A stretch of 64,000 bases of DNA from Bacillus vallismortis (GTDB lineage: Bacteria > Bacillota > Bacilli > Bacillales > Bacillaceae), in contig NZ_CP160797.1 of NCBI RefSeq assembly GCF_040784915.1, positions 1,379,001 through 1,443,000 of the forward strand, given 5' to 3'. A program made the position numbers and the translations under genes. This document shows, piece after piece, positions 17,817 through 25,941 of the stretch. The notes under the pieces were generated by a model that was not told the DNA's origin, searched no databases, and saw only the letters and a list, made by a program, of their open reading frames with translations. How positions within the stretch are numbered: position 1 is the stretch's first letter; every line of letters begins with the position of its first letter.

Positions 17817-18713
17817 ATGGTTAACATCATTCAAGACTTTATTCCAGTCGGTGCAAATAACCGTCCAGGCTACCTCATGACACCGTTCTACATTACAGTG
17901 CATAATACAGCGAACACTGCACCCGGAGCGGATGCCGAAGCACATGCCCGCTATTTGAAAAATCCTGATACGGCGACTAGCTGGCATTTTACTGTTGATG
18001 ATACAGACATTTATCAGCATCTGCCATTAAATGAAAACGGCTGGCATGCGGGAGACGGAAACGGCAGCGGCAACCGGGCTTCTATTGGGATTGAAATTTG
18101 TGAAAATGCCGATGGAGATTTCGCTCAAGCAACAGCAAATGCCCAGTGGCTTATTAAAATATTAATGGCTGAGCACCATATCAGTCTCGCCAATGTCGTC
18201 CCTCATAAGTATTGGTCAGGGAAGGAATGTCCGCGCCAGCTGTTGAATATATGGGATACGTTTAAAGCTGGGATTGGGGGAGGCGGGAGCCAAACCTATG
18301 TCGTGAAACAGGGTGATACGCTTACATCCATAGCGAGAGCGTTCGGTGTGACTGTTGCCCAGCTGCAAGAGTGGAACAATATCGAAGATCCGAATCTCAT
18401 TCAGGTCGGTCAAGTGCTAATTGTAAGTGTGCCATCGTACGCTGAAGAGCCCGAGCTCTATCCGCTCCCGGACGGAATAATCAAACTGACAACACCTTAC
18501 ACCTCAGGCGAACATGTCTTTCAGGTACAGCGAGCACTGGGCGCTCTCTATTTTTACCCTAATAAAGGAGCTGCCAATAACGGAATTGATGGCATTTACG
18601 GACCGAAAACTGCTGATGCGGTTGCGCGTTTTCAGTCTGTTAACGGTTTAGCGGCCGACGGTATTTACGGGCCGGCGACTAAAGCAAAGATCAGTGCTTT
18701 ATTACTTTTGTAG
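17817..18713 (+). CDS. xlyA: PBSX endolysin XlyA, N-acetylmuramoyl-L-alanine amidase
   Basis: 298 residues. An N-terminal amidase_2 domain (about 20-155) with the zinc-site pattern: His in ITVHNTANTAPGADAEAHAR, His in GKECPRQL-preceding HKYWSG, and the Cys of ECPRQL. Then a LysM domain (about 159-203, TYVVKQGDTLTSIARAFGVT) and a C-terminal PG_binding_1 domain (about 225-295, DGIYGPKTADAVARFQSVNG and DGIYGPATKAKIS). It cleaves the bond between MurNAc and the stem peptide. Last gene of the PBSX lysis cassette; no clear terminator follows before the next promoter. Confidence 0.93.
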   Translation: MVNIIQDFIPVGANNRPGYLMTPFYITVHNTANTAPGADAEAHARYLKNPDTATSWHFTVDDTDIYQHLPLNENGWHAGDGNGSGNRASIGIEICENADGDFAQATANAQWLIKILMAEHHISLANVVPHKYWSGKECPRQLLNIWDTFKAGIGGGGSQTYVVKQGDTLTSIARAFGVTVAQLQEWNNIEDPNLIQVGQVLIVSVPSYAEEPELYPLPDGIIKLTTPYTSGEHVFQVQRALGALYFYPNKGAANNGIDGIYGPKTADAVARFQSVNGLAADGIYGPATKAKISALLLL

Positions 18714-18724
18714 AAAAGAAAACA

Positions 18725-18753
18725 TTGACAATGCCTGCTAGTAAAACCATACT
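18725..18753 (+). promoter_or_regulatory. Sigma-A promoter of the acyltransferase gene
   Basis: TTGACA at 18725-18730, a 17-base spacer, and CATACT at 18748-18753, about 35 bases upstream of the likely GTG start. A full -35 match at optimal spacing supports expression independent of prophage induction. Confidence 0.6.
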
Positions 18754-18788
18754 GAATATGATGAATTTGTATTTTGGGTGGTTATACT

Positions 18789-19880
18789 GTGCAAAAAGAT
18801 ATTAAATTAAATAATGTTAAAGGCGTATTGATATTTTTAGTTGTATTTGCCCATCTGCTGGGGGTTAGTAAAAGCGGGCTGGAAAATATGATTGAAATCA
18901 TTTATTCATTCCACATGCCTGCTTTTATTTTTCTTAATGGTTATTTTTCAAAAAGGCCATCAATGAAAAAAGTCATCAATCTTATCCTCTTATATGTTAT
19001 TTTTCAAACCTTTTACTGTGTGTACCGTTACTACGCAGGTAATTTTTCTGTCATTCAATTTACTTACGGCAGGCCGCATACTCATTTGTGGTATATTGTC
19101 AGTCTCGGCAGCTGGTATGCGTTAGCTATTATTCTCAAGAAAATAAACGGTAGAAACGTCTTTAAAGCAATATTGCTGATTTTGTTGCTGCTGCTGAGCT
19201 TTATTTCTAGGTTTTATGCAGATCAGATTATTGAATTTATCAAAATATACTATAGCAACATGCATACGCAAACAATTTCAGTATTAAGAACTTTTGTTTT
19301 TCTCCCGTTTTTCCTGGCCGGTTTTTATTGTTCAAAAGATTTCATGAATAAAATATACAGTTCATTAGACAAATTAAAGTTTAAACTATTTTTCATTTTA
19401 TCTGTATCTGTATTGGTATTCATTATTTTAGATGAGCATCATGATAAATTTGATCAGCTGTTTTTTGGTTTTCTTGGCTACCAAAAGTTCCAAATAGAGA
19501 ATCATAGTTATTCTGGGATTGTATTCTTTCATTATTCCTTAGCTGTGTTAGGCATTTTCTTTTTGTTAAATGCAGTGGGTGCTGGCAAAAACAAATTAAC
19601 TCAATGGGGAGAAAATTCACTTGCGATCTTTTTATTTCATATGATTTTTGTCTTCCCTCTATTTACTCATAACAGCTGGTTAAACGAGCAAAGCCCTGAC
19701 ACACGATTGGTGTTATGTTTTACGATGGCATTAGGAATAACGTCTCTATTTGGATCGCGCGCATTTAACCGAATAGTGAAATACATCATTCATCCGATGA
19801 AGTATTTAGAAATCATTTATGCACGGCTTATTATTCAAACAGATAAAAATGATGAATATAAAAAGCGACATATTGTTTAA
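18789..19880 (+). CDS. Membrane acyltransferase (acyltransferase-3 family), prophage-end accessory gene
   Basis: 363 residues with about ten hydrophobic segments. It opens with IKLNNVKGVLIFLVVFAHLL and IYSFHMPAFIFLNGYFSKRP, the N-terminal signature of the acyltransferase-3 / fucose 4-O-acetylase-like family, which moves acetyl or other acyl groups onto cell-surface sugars. The start is placed at GTG 18789, 6 bases after GGGTGGT; an upstream TTG would add five residues. The gene is visibly more AT-rich than its neighbours, has its own promoter and terminator, and sits where xlyA directly faces spoIIS in 168 as I recall it. That is the layout of a moron: a late-acquired gene expressed from the silent prophage, possibly altering wall or teichoic acid and hence phage or bacteriocin sensitivity (inference). 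Confidence 0.75.
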   Translation: MQKDIKLNNVKGVLIFLVVFAHLLGVSKSGLENMIEIIYSFHMPAFIFLNGYFSKRPSMKKVINLILLYVIFQTFYCVYRYYAGNFSVIQFTYGRPHTHLWYIVSLGSWYALAIILKKINGRNVFKAILLILLLLLSFISRFYADQIIEFIKIYYSNMHTQTISVLRTFVFLPFFLAGFYCSKDFMNKIYSSLDKLKFKLFFILSVSVLVFIILDEHHDKFDQLFFGFLGYQKFQIENHSYSGIVFFHYSLAVLGIFFLLNAVGAGKNKLTQWGENSLAIFLFHMIFVFPLFTHNSWLNEQSPDTRLVLCFTMALGITSLFGSRAFNRIVKYIIHPMKYLEIIYARLIIQTDKNDEYKKRHIV

Positions 19881-19895
19881 ATGTCGCTTTTTTTT
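19860..19895 (+). terminator. Bidirectional terminator shared by the acyltransferase and spoIIS
   Basis: Arms AAAAGCGACAT / ATGTCGCTTTT, loop of 9 that contains the acyltransferase stop, then T-run on the + strand and an A-rich flank that gives T on the - strand. It also covers the end of the spoIISC candidate. Confidence 0.75.
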
Positions 19896-20014
19896 GTTCG
19901 TTTTTTTAGATGCTTCAATACCATGGCACTGCGCTCCCGCACCCGAAGCGAATACCCGGAAAGGCCAAACCTTCCGTAATCAACAAATTTTACACGCCTC
20001 ACCAATTTTTTCAC
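19877..20014 (-). CDS. spoIISC: Candidate SpoIISC antitoxin (45 residues)
   Basis: A 45-codon frame starting with GTG at 20014, 5 bases after AGGTG. It runs MKKLVRRVKFVDYGRFGLSG then YSLRVRERSAMVLKHLKKRT and ends KKSDI. It is strongly basic. Its middle (GLSGYSLRVRERSAMVL, then a run of Lys/Arg) lines up loosely with SpoIISB (SVASYQVSPHTARIF, then KRKK). The SpoIIS system is known to have a third component, SpoIISC, that is a SpoIISB paralogue encoded just downstream, which is exactly this place. The stop overlaps the convergent acyltransferase stop. Not certain: the frame is short and the resemblance weak. Confidence 0.55.
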   Translation of the reverse strand: MKKLVRRVKFVDYGRFGLSGYSLRVRERSAMVLKHLKKRTKKSDI

Positions 20015-20113
20015 TGTATCACCTGACAATATCCTCTGTTTGTTTTAGTATATGTAACCCTTTAAGAAAAGGAATAAGGACAAGAGCTGTTTTCCCTTGT
20101 CCTTTTAGTGTGA

Positions 20114-20284
20114 TCATGCTTTTTTTCGTTTATACTCGTCAATCAGCCGTTCGTTTTCTTTGAAGATTCTTGCTGTATGCGGGCTGACTTGATAGCTTGC
20201 GACACTGGTGGTTGAACGTTTTTTCAGGATCTTTGACGGTTTTGCCGCCCGGGGCTCGCATCCGTTTTGAAACGCGCGTTCCAT
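20114..20284 (-). CDS. spoIISB: SpoIISB antitoxin
   Basis: A 56-residue basic protein (MERAFQNGCEPRAAKPSKIL, then VASYQVSPHTARIFKENERL and the C-terminal YKRKKA) nearly identical to SpoIISB of 168. It is a soluble, disordered peptide that wraps around the cytosolic domain of SpoIISA and blocks its toxicity. Its ATG overlaps the spoIISA stop by one base (TAATG), so it is made by translational coupling. Confidence 0.95.
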   Translation of the reverse strand: MERAFQNGCEPRAAKPSKILKKRSTTSVASYQVSPHTARIFKENERLIDEYKRKKA

Positions 20285-21030
20285 TATCCTTCACCTTCCT
20301 CCTCAATTGGCAGAACTAAATCATATATGCTCGTTAATGATGTGAAAAGCAAATAATCAAATTCTGTGACAATGCTGTCAGACGTCAGCTTGATGACGTA
20401 GCTCTGTGTCTCGATGGTAAATGGGATGAGAACCACTTTTCCGTATTGGTCGTAATAAACATCCTTTCGATCGAGCCGTGTCTGCACGTCTGCCGGATCG
20501 TCCATATGCTCGGTTAACCGGTCCTTATCGGCCTGTGTCGAATAGTGACAAAGTGAGGCCGTTAAGTTCATTTTATCGGCATAGGCTTTCAGCAGCTTAT
20601 CAATACCTTCAGCATATGCATCTATACTTCCATAATAAACGTGGATCGGTTCGTTTTTCAATAGGTATTGGTATGTTTTCAGCCGATCGAGATACATGTG
20701 AAGCATTTCGTTGTTTTCTTCGAGGATTTCTCTTGTGTCGGTTTCCAGTTCGCTGCCGGCCAGTTTTTTGACGTATGCGCTTAAGAAGATGAAAGCGTCA
20801 ATTAAAGCGAAACTGACAGCGACAATGAGATACCGTTCCCAGTCGGTAAATAGGGAAGAGGGCTCATATGTCCAGTATATCATAGCACCCAAAACAAACA
20901 GCAAGTACCATGTTTTCCGGATGGCGGACATTTTTTCTTTGACCTTCGCTTCGAAACGCCACGTGGCGTACACGTATAAGCCTAATCCGGCCATGGTGCA
21001 CCAGACCATGATCTGAAAGAATAAAAGCAT
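20284..21030 (-). CDS. spoIISA: SpoIISA membrane toxin
   Basis: 248 residues from the ATG at 21030 (MLLFFQIMVWCTMAGLGLYV), chosen because GAGGGA lies 9 bases upstream and it gives the 168 length. Three N-terminal membrane helices (about 5-25, 38-55, 62-82) are followed by a cytosolic domain of about 160 residues. In the absence of SpoIISB it damages the membrane and kills the cell, notably during sporulation. The locus sits at the end of PBSX, which suggests it may help stabilise the element (inference). Confidence 0.95.
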   Translation of the reverse strand: MLLFFQIMVWCTMAGLGLYVYATWRFEAKVKEKMSAIRKTWYLLFVLGAMIYWTYEPSSLFTDWERYLIVAVSFALIDAFIFLSAYVKKLAGSELETDTREILEENNEMLHMYLDRLKTYQYLLKNEPIHVYYGSIDAYAEGIDKLLKAYADKMNLTASLCHYSTQADKDRLTEHMDDPADVQTRLDRKDVYYDQYGKVVLIPFTIETQSYVIKLTSDSIVTEFDYLLFTSLTSIYDLVLPIEEEGEG

Positions 21031-21104
21031 ACATGAATCCCTCACATCTGAAATAGGTTCTGCTTATTGTATTCGAGAGATCCCGCTGATTTTCCTGTTC
21101 CATC

Positions 21105-21134
21105 AAAAAAACCGCTCCTTTGACAGAAGCGGTG
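21105..21134 (-). terminator. Terminator of pit-ykaA
   Basis: On the - strand ACCGCT and AGCGGT arms frame a short imperfect stem, then a run of seven T. It ends the ykaA-pit transcript just ahead of spoIISA. Confidence 0.7.
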
Positions 21135-21139
21135 TACCA

Positions 21140-22141
21140 TTAAAAAATCATATTTAAAATAAAGTAGGCGATGGCACCGAGTGTCGCTGAAATCGGAAGC
21201 GTGATGACCCATGTCACGAGCATACGCTTAGCTGTGCCCCAGTTTACGCCTTTTACCCGGTGTGACGCACCGACGCCAAGGATAGATGAAGAAATGACGT
21301 GGGTTGTGCTGACCGGCAAATGTATAAATGTGGCGCCGAAAATAATGGCTGCCCCGGTTAAGTCAGCGGAAACACCGTTTACCGGACGGATTTTCATGAT
21401 CTTTCCGCCAACGGTTTTGATGATTTTCCAGCCGCCGATTGAAGTTCCAAGACCCATGGCTGTCGCGCAGGCGAATTGCACCCAGGTTGGAATGACATCA
21501 GCAGAAGTATGTAAATTCGCTGTGATGAGAGCCATTGTGATAATTCCCATTGCTTTTTGCGCATCGTTTGTTCCATGTGTGTACGATTGCAGGGCAGCTG
21601 TTACAATTTGCACTCTGCGGAACTGCTTGTTCGTTTTCGACAAATTGCTGTCTTTGAAAATCAGCTTAACGATGCTGTAAAGAATAAAACCAAGAACAAA
21701 GGCAATAATGGGTGATAGGATCAGTGCTTCAATAATTTTGATAAAGCCCTTATAATTTAACGCAGCAAATCCAGCCGCGGCAATAGCTGCACCGGCAATA
21801 GCTCCAATGATGGCATGAGATGAGCTGCTTGGAATGCCGTAGTACCATGTGATCAGGTTCCAGGCAATCGCAGCGAGTAGCGCAGCCAAAATGACAACTG
21901 AACCATTTTCCAGTGTATAAGGGTCCACGATGTCTTTCGTAATGGTTTTTGCAACACCTGTAAATGTCATTGCCCCGATAAAGTTCATCACAGCCGCCAT
22001 GATAATGGCGTGGCGCGGTTTCAGCGCTTTTGTGGATACCGAAGTGGCAATTGCGTTCGCCGTATCATGAAACCCGTTGATGAAATCAAACACCAGAGCA
22101 CAAATGACTATTAGTATCGTTAATATGAATAGAATATCCAT
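21140..22141 (-). CDS. pit: Low-affinity inorganic phosphate transporter Pit
   Basis: 333 residues, about ten membrane helices. The two PiT signature halves are visible: FDFINGFHDTANAIATSVST near the N-terminus and SYTHGTNDAQKAMGIITMAL in the second half. It takes up phosphate (as a metal-phosphate complex) with protons. It follows ykaA by 12 bases on the same strand, the usual regulator-transporter pair. Confidence 0.93.
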   Translation of the reverse strand: MDILFILTILIVICALVFDFINGFHDTANAIATSVSTKALKPRHAIIMAAVMNFIGAMTFTGVAKTITKDIVDPYTLENGSVVILAALLAAIAWNLITWYYGIPSSSSHAIIGAIAGAAIAAAGFAALNYKGFIKIIEALILSPIIAFVLGFILYSIVKLIFKDSNLSKTNKQFRRVQIVTAALQSYTHGTNDAQKAMGIITMALITANLHTSADVIPTWVQFACATAMGLGTSIGGWKIIKTVGGKIMKIRPVNGVSADLTGAAIIFGATFIHLPVSTTHVISSSILGVGASHRVKGVNWGTAKRMLVTWVITLPISATLGAIAYFILNMIF

Positions 22142-22153
22142 TTTTACCCCTCG

Positions 22154-22771
22154 TTACGCGTTTTTCATAATGATGGTTTCAAGATTATTGGCAACACTTT
22201 GGCAAGAGTCGGCAATTTCTTCAAGCGTTTCGTAAATTTCACGGTATTGAATCACTTTGATCGGATCTGTTTCATTTCCGAAAAGATTCTTTAATGATTT
22301 TCTGTGCAGGTTGTCACAGCTGTGCTCATATTCTTTAATTTTGATTGCGTGAGGCTGAATATCCTTTAAGCGGTTTTCTGCCAGCAGCTCAATTGTAATC
22401 AAAATTTCTTTCGCACATTCTCTGATGTATCCGCTGAATTTATCGATATGCTCGTCTGATGAAGTAATTGAAAAAATCTCCATCATGGCAGAGAAATGCT
22501 CGATTCCGTCAAGCACATCATCCAGGCTGTTTGTCAGCTGAAGGATATCTTCGCGTTCAATAGGAGTGATGAACGCTTTGTTAAGCTCTTTAATCATGAC
22601 ATGAACATGATTGTCACCTTTTGTTTCATATTCCTTTAACGTATCTGCGAATTCTTTAAGCGTCGTTTGGTTTGTGACCTTAAAGTTCACAAAATATTCG
22701 GCAGTTTCGTCTATATTCTTTGCGATTTCTGTTAAAAGGAGTGAGAACTTATCTTTTTTTCTTCTTATCAT
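22154..22771 (-). CDS. ykaA: DUF47 phosphate transport accessory protein YkaA
   Basis: 205 residues from ATG 22771 (MIRRKKDKFSLLLTEIAKNI), behind GGAGGG. An all-helical PhoU-like DUF47 protein (Pit accessory protein) that is normally encoded next to Pit and thought to modulate it. An in-frame start 14 codons upstream lacks a ribosome site. Confidence 0.9.
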   Translation of the reverse strand: MIRRKKDKFSLLLTEIAKNIDETAEYFVNFKVTNQTTLKEFADTLKEYETKGDNHVHVMIKELNKAFITPIEREDILQLTNSLDDVLDGIEHFSAMMEIFSITSSDEHIDKFSGYIRECAKEILITIELLAENRLKDIQPHAIKIKEYEHSCDNLHRKSLKNLFGNETDPIKVIQYREIYETLEEIADSCQSVANNLETIIMKNA

Positions 22772-23009
22772 TAAAAACCCTCCATAGTTTGAATGAGACA
22801 ATGCACACATCAAATTATTATATAGCCTTTTGTCGAAAAAAAACAGGAAAAGTCGAAAAAAACGCGGCTTGACTTTTTCGGTAAATCATGTCTCCTTATC
22901 ATGGCCTGCTTCGGTACAAAAAAACGACCCAAGTTGGCAAAATCCTTCTGCTTAACGTAAAAAGTATATCAAAAGTTGTGTTTTTCCTGTCAACTTTTTT
23001 CTTCTGTTT

Positions 23010-23046
23010 CACCAAAAAACGGTTCCCAAAACAAGGGAACCGTTTT
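23010..23046 (-). terminator. Terminator of steT
   Basis: Perfect 12-bp arms AAAACGGTTCCC / GGGAACCGTTTT with a 7-base loop; read on the - strand a TTTTTGG run follows. Directly beyond the steT stop. Confidence 0.85.
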
Positions 23047-23047
23047 A

Positions 23048-24364
23048 TCAGCTAGCTTTTCGTTTTTTCATCCAGTAATAAACAGGCAGTCCGGCAAGGC
23101 CGGTGAGGATTGATAATCCACAGCTCATTGTATCTGTAATCAGTGTGCTTCCTAACACAAAGAATGAGCCCGCGATTGCCAAAATCGGCATGAATGGGTA
23201 AAGCGGAACACTGTAGGCGCGCTTTTCTCCCTTTGTTCGCTTGCGGAGGATAAACACCGCAAAAAAGGCCATTACATAAAAAATGTAGATCATGAAAATA
23301 GAGATTTCCGAAAGTTTATCAGGGTTGCTGATCAGCATCATAATCAAAGACACAGCAATCTGGAAGGTAATCGCAATCCATGGTGTGCGGAACGTCGGAT
23401 GCACATGTGACAGTTTTTCAGCAAATGGAAGCTGTTTGCGTTCCGCCATCGCGTAGGACACCCGCGGGAAAGAAAGGATCTTTCCGTTTAAGCAGCCGAA
23501 GATACTGACAATAATCCCGACACTGATCAGCTTTCCGCCAACTGAACCGAACAGCATGGTCGCAGCAGTGCTTGTCGCATTTTCACCAAGTGTGACTATT
23601 TCGTTCGCAGACAGGATGTGAAGCAATGCAAAATTAATGAAAATATAGATGGCTGTTACGATTAATAATCCGCCAGTCATTGCGCGTGGCAGCAGCTTTT
23701 CGGGATTTTTCATTTCTCCGCCGAGAGCGGCCAGAAGAATCCATCCGTCGTAAGCAAACAGTGTAGCCAAGATGGCTGCTCCGAAATTCATATCGGAAAT
23801 GCTTTCGTTTACTGCTGTAAAGATGTGCTGATCGCCTTTCCAAAGACCGAAGATGATGATGCATGCAATCGGAATCAGCTTGCCGATCGTTGTCAGCGTT
23901 TGGACAAAGCCGCCGTATTTTGTACCGATAATATTAATGATGCATAAAAAGAGAACGGCTATAATTCCGATTCCTTTTGATAGTCCAGATCCCCAGCCGA
24001 AAAGATTCGCCATTAAAGATCCAAAATATAAACCCAGCGCGCCGATAATCGCCGGACCGTAAATGATAATCTGCACCCAGCCGCACAAAAACCCCCAAAA
24101 CTCTCCGTACACTTCTTCAAGGTACGTATAGAGCCCGCCGGTTTTCGGAATCTGCGTTCCGATTTCCGCGATTGTCAAACCGCCCGCCAGTGTTAAAATA
24201 CCGCCCAACAGCCAGGCGAATAGCGCTGTCTTTGAATCACCCGAATAAGCGAGCACAGCGCCAGGCTTCATAAACACACCTGAACCGATAATGGTTCCGA
24301 TGACAAGAGTAAGGGCAAACAAGAGGCCTATCTCTTTTTTCAAACCGTTGTCTTCAGTATGCAT
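23048..24364 (-). CDS. steT: Serine/threonine exchange transporter SteT
   Basis: 438 residues with 12 predicted membrane helices; an amino acid-polyamine-organocation (LAT-type) exchanger that swaps Ser and Thr, and aromatic residues, across the membrane. The first helix carries the broken-helix motif VIGTIIGSGVFMKPG that forms the substrate site. Start ATG 24364 behind AGGAGGTT. Monocistronic, with its own terminator. Confidence 0.93.
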   Translation of the reverse strand: MHTEDNGLKKEIGLLFALTLVIGTIIGSGVFMKPGAVLAYSGDSKTALFAWLLGGILTLAGGLTIAEIGTQIPKTGGLYTYLEEVYGEFWGFLCGWVQIIIYGPAIIGALGLYFGSLMANLFGWGSGLSKGIGIIAVLFLCIINIIGTKYGGFVQTLTTIGKLIPIACIIIFGLWKGDQHIFTAVNESISDMNFGAAILATLFAYDGWILLAALGGEMKNPEKLLPRAMTGGLLIVTAIYIFINFALLHILSANEIVTLGENATSTAATMLFGSVGGKLISVGIIVSIFGCLNGKILSFPRVSYAMAERKQLPFAEKLSHVHPTFRTPWIAITFQIAVSLIMMLISNPDKLSEISIFMIYIFYVMAFFAVFILRKRTKGEKRAYSVPLYPFMPILAIAGSFFVLGSTLITDTMSCGLSILTGLAGLPVYYWMKKRKAS

Positions 24365-24682
24365 GTCCTTAACCTCCTATGATGTTGAAGCTTCATGATG
24401 AAGAATCTATTTTTCATATTGTAAACCCTATTTTAGAAAAGTGAAATTAAATAAATTTTCTGATTTTCGATATTTGCTTTCAATGTGGCTGATAAACCTA
24501 TGGAAACGCCTGCTTTAATAATTAATAAACGAATAAAAATGTATTTTTTAAGTTATAAAGTTCGTGTTTTTCGGTCGGATTTCAACTGTCATAGAGGATG
24601 CTGTAAGAACCTAGCAAAATAACGAACCTCCGATGAAGCTGATATGTTGACTTTCCCATGGGAATAAAATACCTTGTTATTA
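24365..24682. other. Intergenic region between steT and mhqA
   Basis: A divergent intergenic stretch, AT-rich. It must hold the steT promoter (reading leftwards) and part of the mhqA promoter. I see no open frame with a ribosome site, no strong hairpin with a T-tract and no repeat. Confidence 0.5.
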
Positions 24683-24728
24683 GAACACTAAATATATAAC
24701 TATGATATAATATCTCGAAATCGAGATA
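24683..24728 (+). promoter_or_regulatory. mhqA promoter with MhqR-type operator
   Basis: A -10 box TATAAT at 24706-24711 with only a weak -35 upstream. Directly after it is the inverted repeat TATCTCGA-AA-TCGAGATA (24711-24728), perfect 8-bp arms. This is the pattern bound by MhqR, the repressor that releases its targets on exposure to quinones. The overlap with the -10 and start-point region explains repression. Confidence 0.8.
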
Positions 24729-24750
24729 AAATGACCTGGAGGGACAGCAT

Positions 24751-25701
24751 ATGAAAGTCAACGGCATTCACCACGTGTCGGCATTAACGGCCGACGCACA
24801 AAAAAACTTAGATTTTTATAAGAAAGTATTAGGATTAAAGCTCGTCAAAAAATCCGTCAACCAGGATGAACCGACAATGTACCATCTGTTCTACGGAGAT
24901 GAAGTGGCAAATCCAGGAACTGAGCTGACGTTTTTCGAGATTCCCCGCATTGCGCCGTTTCATGCGGGCACAAACAGTATTTCTTCTATTGGTTTGCGTG
25001 TTCCAAGCACAGAAGCCCTGCATTTTTGGAAAGAACGTTTTGAAGAGCATCAGGTGGCGCATAGCGGAGTCACCCAAAGAGCGGGACGTGACATATTGGC
25101 ATTCCGAGATCATGAAGGGCAGCGCCTTGTGCTGACTGCGGATGAGAAAGGAAAAGGATATGGCCTGCCTGTTAAACAAAGCGGTATTCCGGAAGAATTT
25201 TCGTTTCGCGGGTTAGGGCCGGTTGAGCTGACTGTACCGTACGCTGAACCCACTTTACACGTATTGATGAATATTCTCGGATTTACAGAAATCAGCCGTG
25301 AAACAGTCGAAGGACAAGGAGCCGCCGTCATTTTGGAATCTGGAGAAGGCGGTGCTGCAACAGAAATCCATTTAATAGAAAGAAACGATCTTCCGCGCGA
25401 ACGCCAAGGAAAAGGAAGTGTTCACCATGTTGCGTTTCGGGTAAGAGATGAAGAAGAGCTTGCCGGGTGGCATCAGACCATCAGCCGGGAAGGCTATAGC
25501 AATTCCGGCATCGTTGAACGCTACTATTTCAAGGCGCTGTATTTCAGAGAGCCGAACGGCATTTTGTTCGAGTTATCAACAGATGGACCGGGATTTATGG
25601 TTGATGAAAACCTTGATGAGCTCGGCCAAACGATCGCTCTTCCTCCGTATCTTGAGCATCGAAGAGCTGAAATAGAAGCAAAACTAAAACCGATACACTA
25701 A
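24751..25701 (+). CDS. mhqA: MhqA, ring-cleavage dioxygenase-like protein
   Basis: 316 residues, formerly ykcA. Two glyoxalase/vicinal-oxygen-chelate domains: residues 3-130 (VNGIHHVSALTADAQKNLDF) and 150-290 (GLGPVELTVPYAEPTLHVLM), with metal ligands likely His8 and Glu of LFELSTDGPGF near 270. Proposed to open or detoxify quinone and hydroquinone compounds. Start ATG behind TGGAGGGA. The MhqR-type operator upstream fits the known regulon (mhqNOP, mhqED, azoR2, mhqA). Confidence 0.9.
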   Translation: MKVNGIHHVSALTADAQKNLDFYKKVLGLKLVKKSVNQDEPTMYHLFYGDEVANPGTELTFFEIPRIAPFHAGTNSISSIGLRVPSTEALHFWKERFEEHQVAHSGVTQRAGRDILAFRDHEGQRLVLTADEKGKGYGLPVKQSGIPEEFSFRGLGPVELTVPYAEPTLHVLMNILGFTEISRETVEGQGAAVILESGEGGAATEIHLIERNDLPRERQGKGSVHHVAFRVRDEEELAGWHQTISREGYSNSGIVERYYFKALYFREPNGILFELSTDGPGFMVDENLDELGQTIALPPYLEHRRAEIEAKLKPIH

Positions 25702-25715
25702 ATTGAGATTGATTT

Positions 25716-25747
25716 GCCTTCCGGCGCTGCCGGGAGGCTTTTTTTAT
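25716..25747 (+). terminator. Terminator of mhqA
   Basis: GCCTtCCGGC-GCT-GCCGGgAGGC stem followed by seven T; starts 15 bases after the mhqA stop. Confidence 0.85.
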
Positions 25748-25941
25748 TATCATAAAGGCTGCATAAACATTGGGCAGGACATATCAGGTGACGGTTGGGA
25801 GAATTGGCTTAAAACCCGTTGTATATATGGACGATTGGCACGAAATGGCCTCGGCAAAAATATTGCCTTTGTTTATTAATAGTTTATTCATATTTGCTTG
25901 TTACACTATTTCAAAGTTAGACGAAAAGGAGTGAAAAACAA

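Noticed and set aside
1..18713. The late operon as an intact, infectious phage
   Set aside because: Genes match the defective element PBSX; early genes and att sites lie outside the window, so infectivity cannot be judged, and PBSX is known not to replicate as a phage.
19819..20163. Open frame on the + strand across the acyltransferase end and spoIISB
   Set aside because: It overlaps well-supported genes and the terminator and has no ribosome site.
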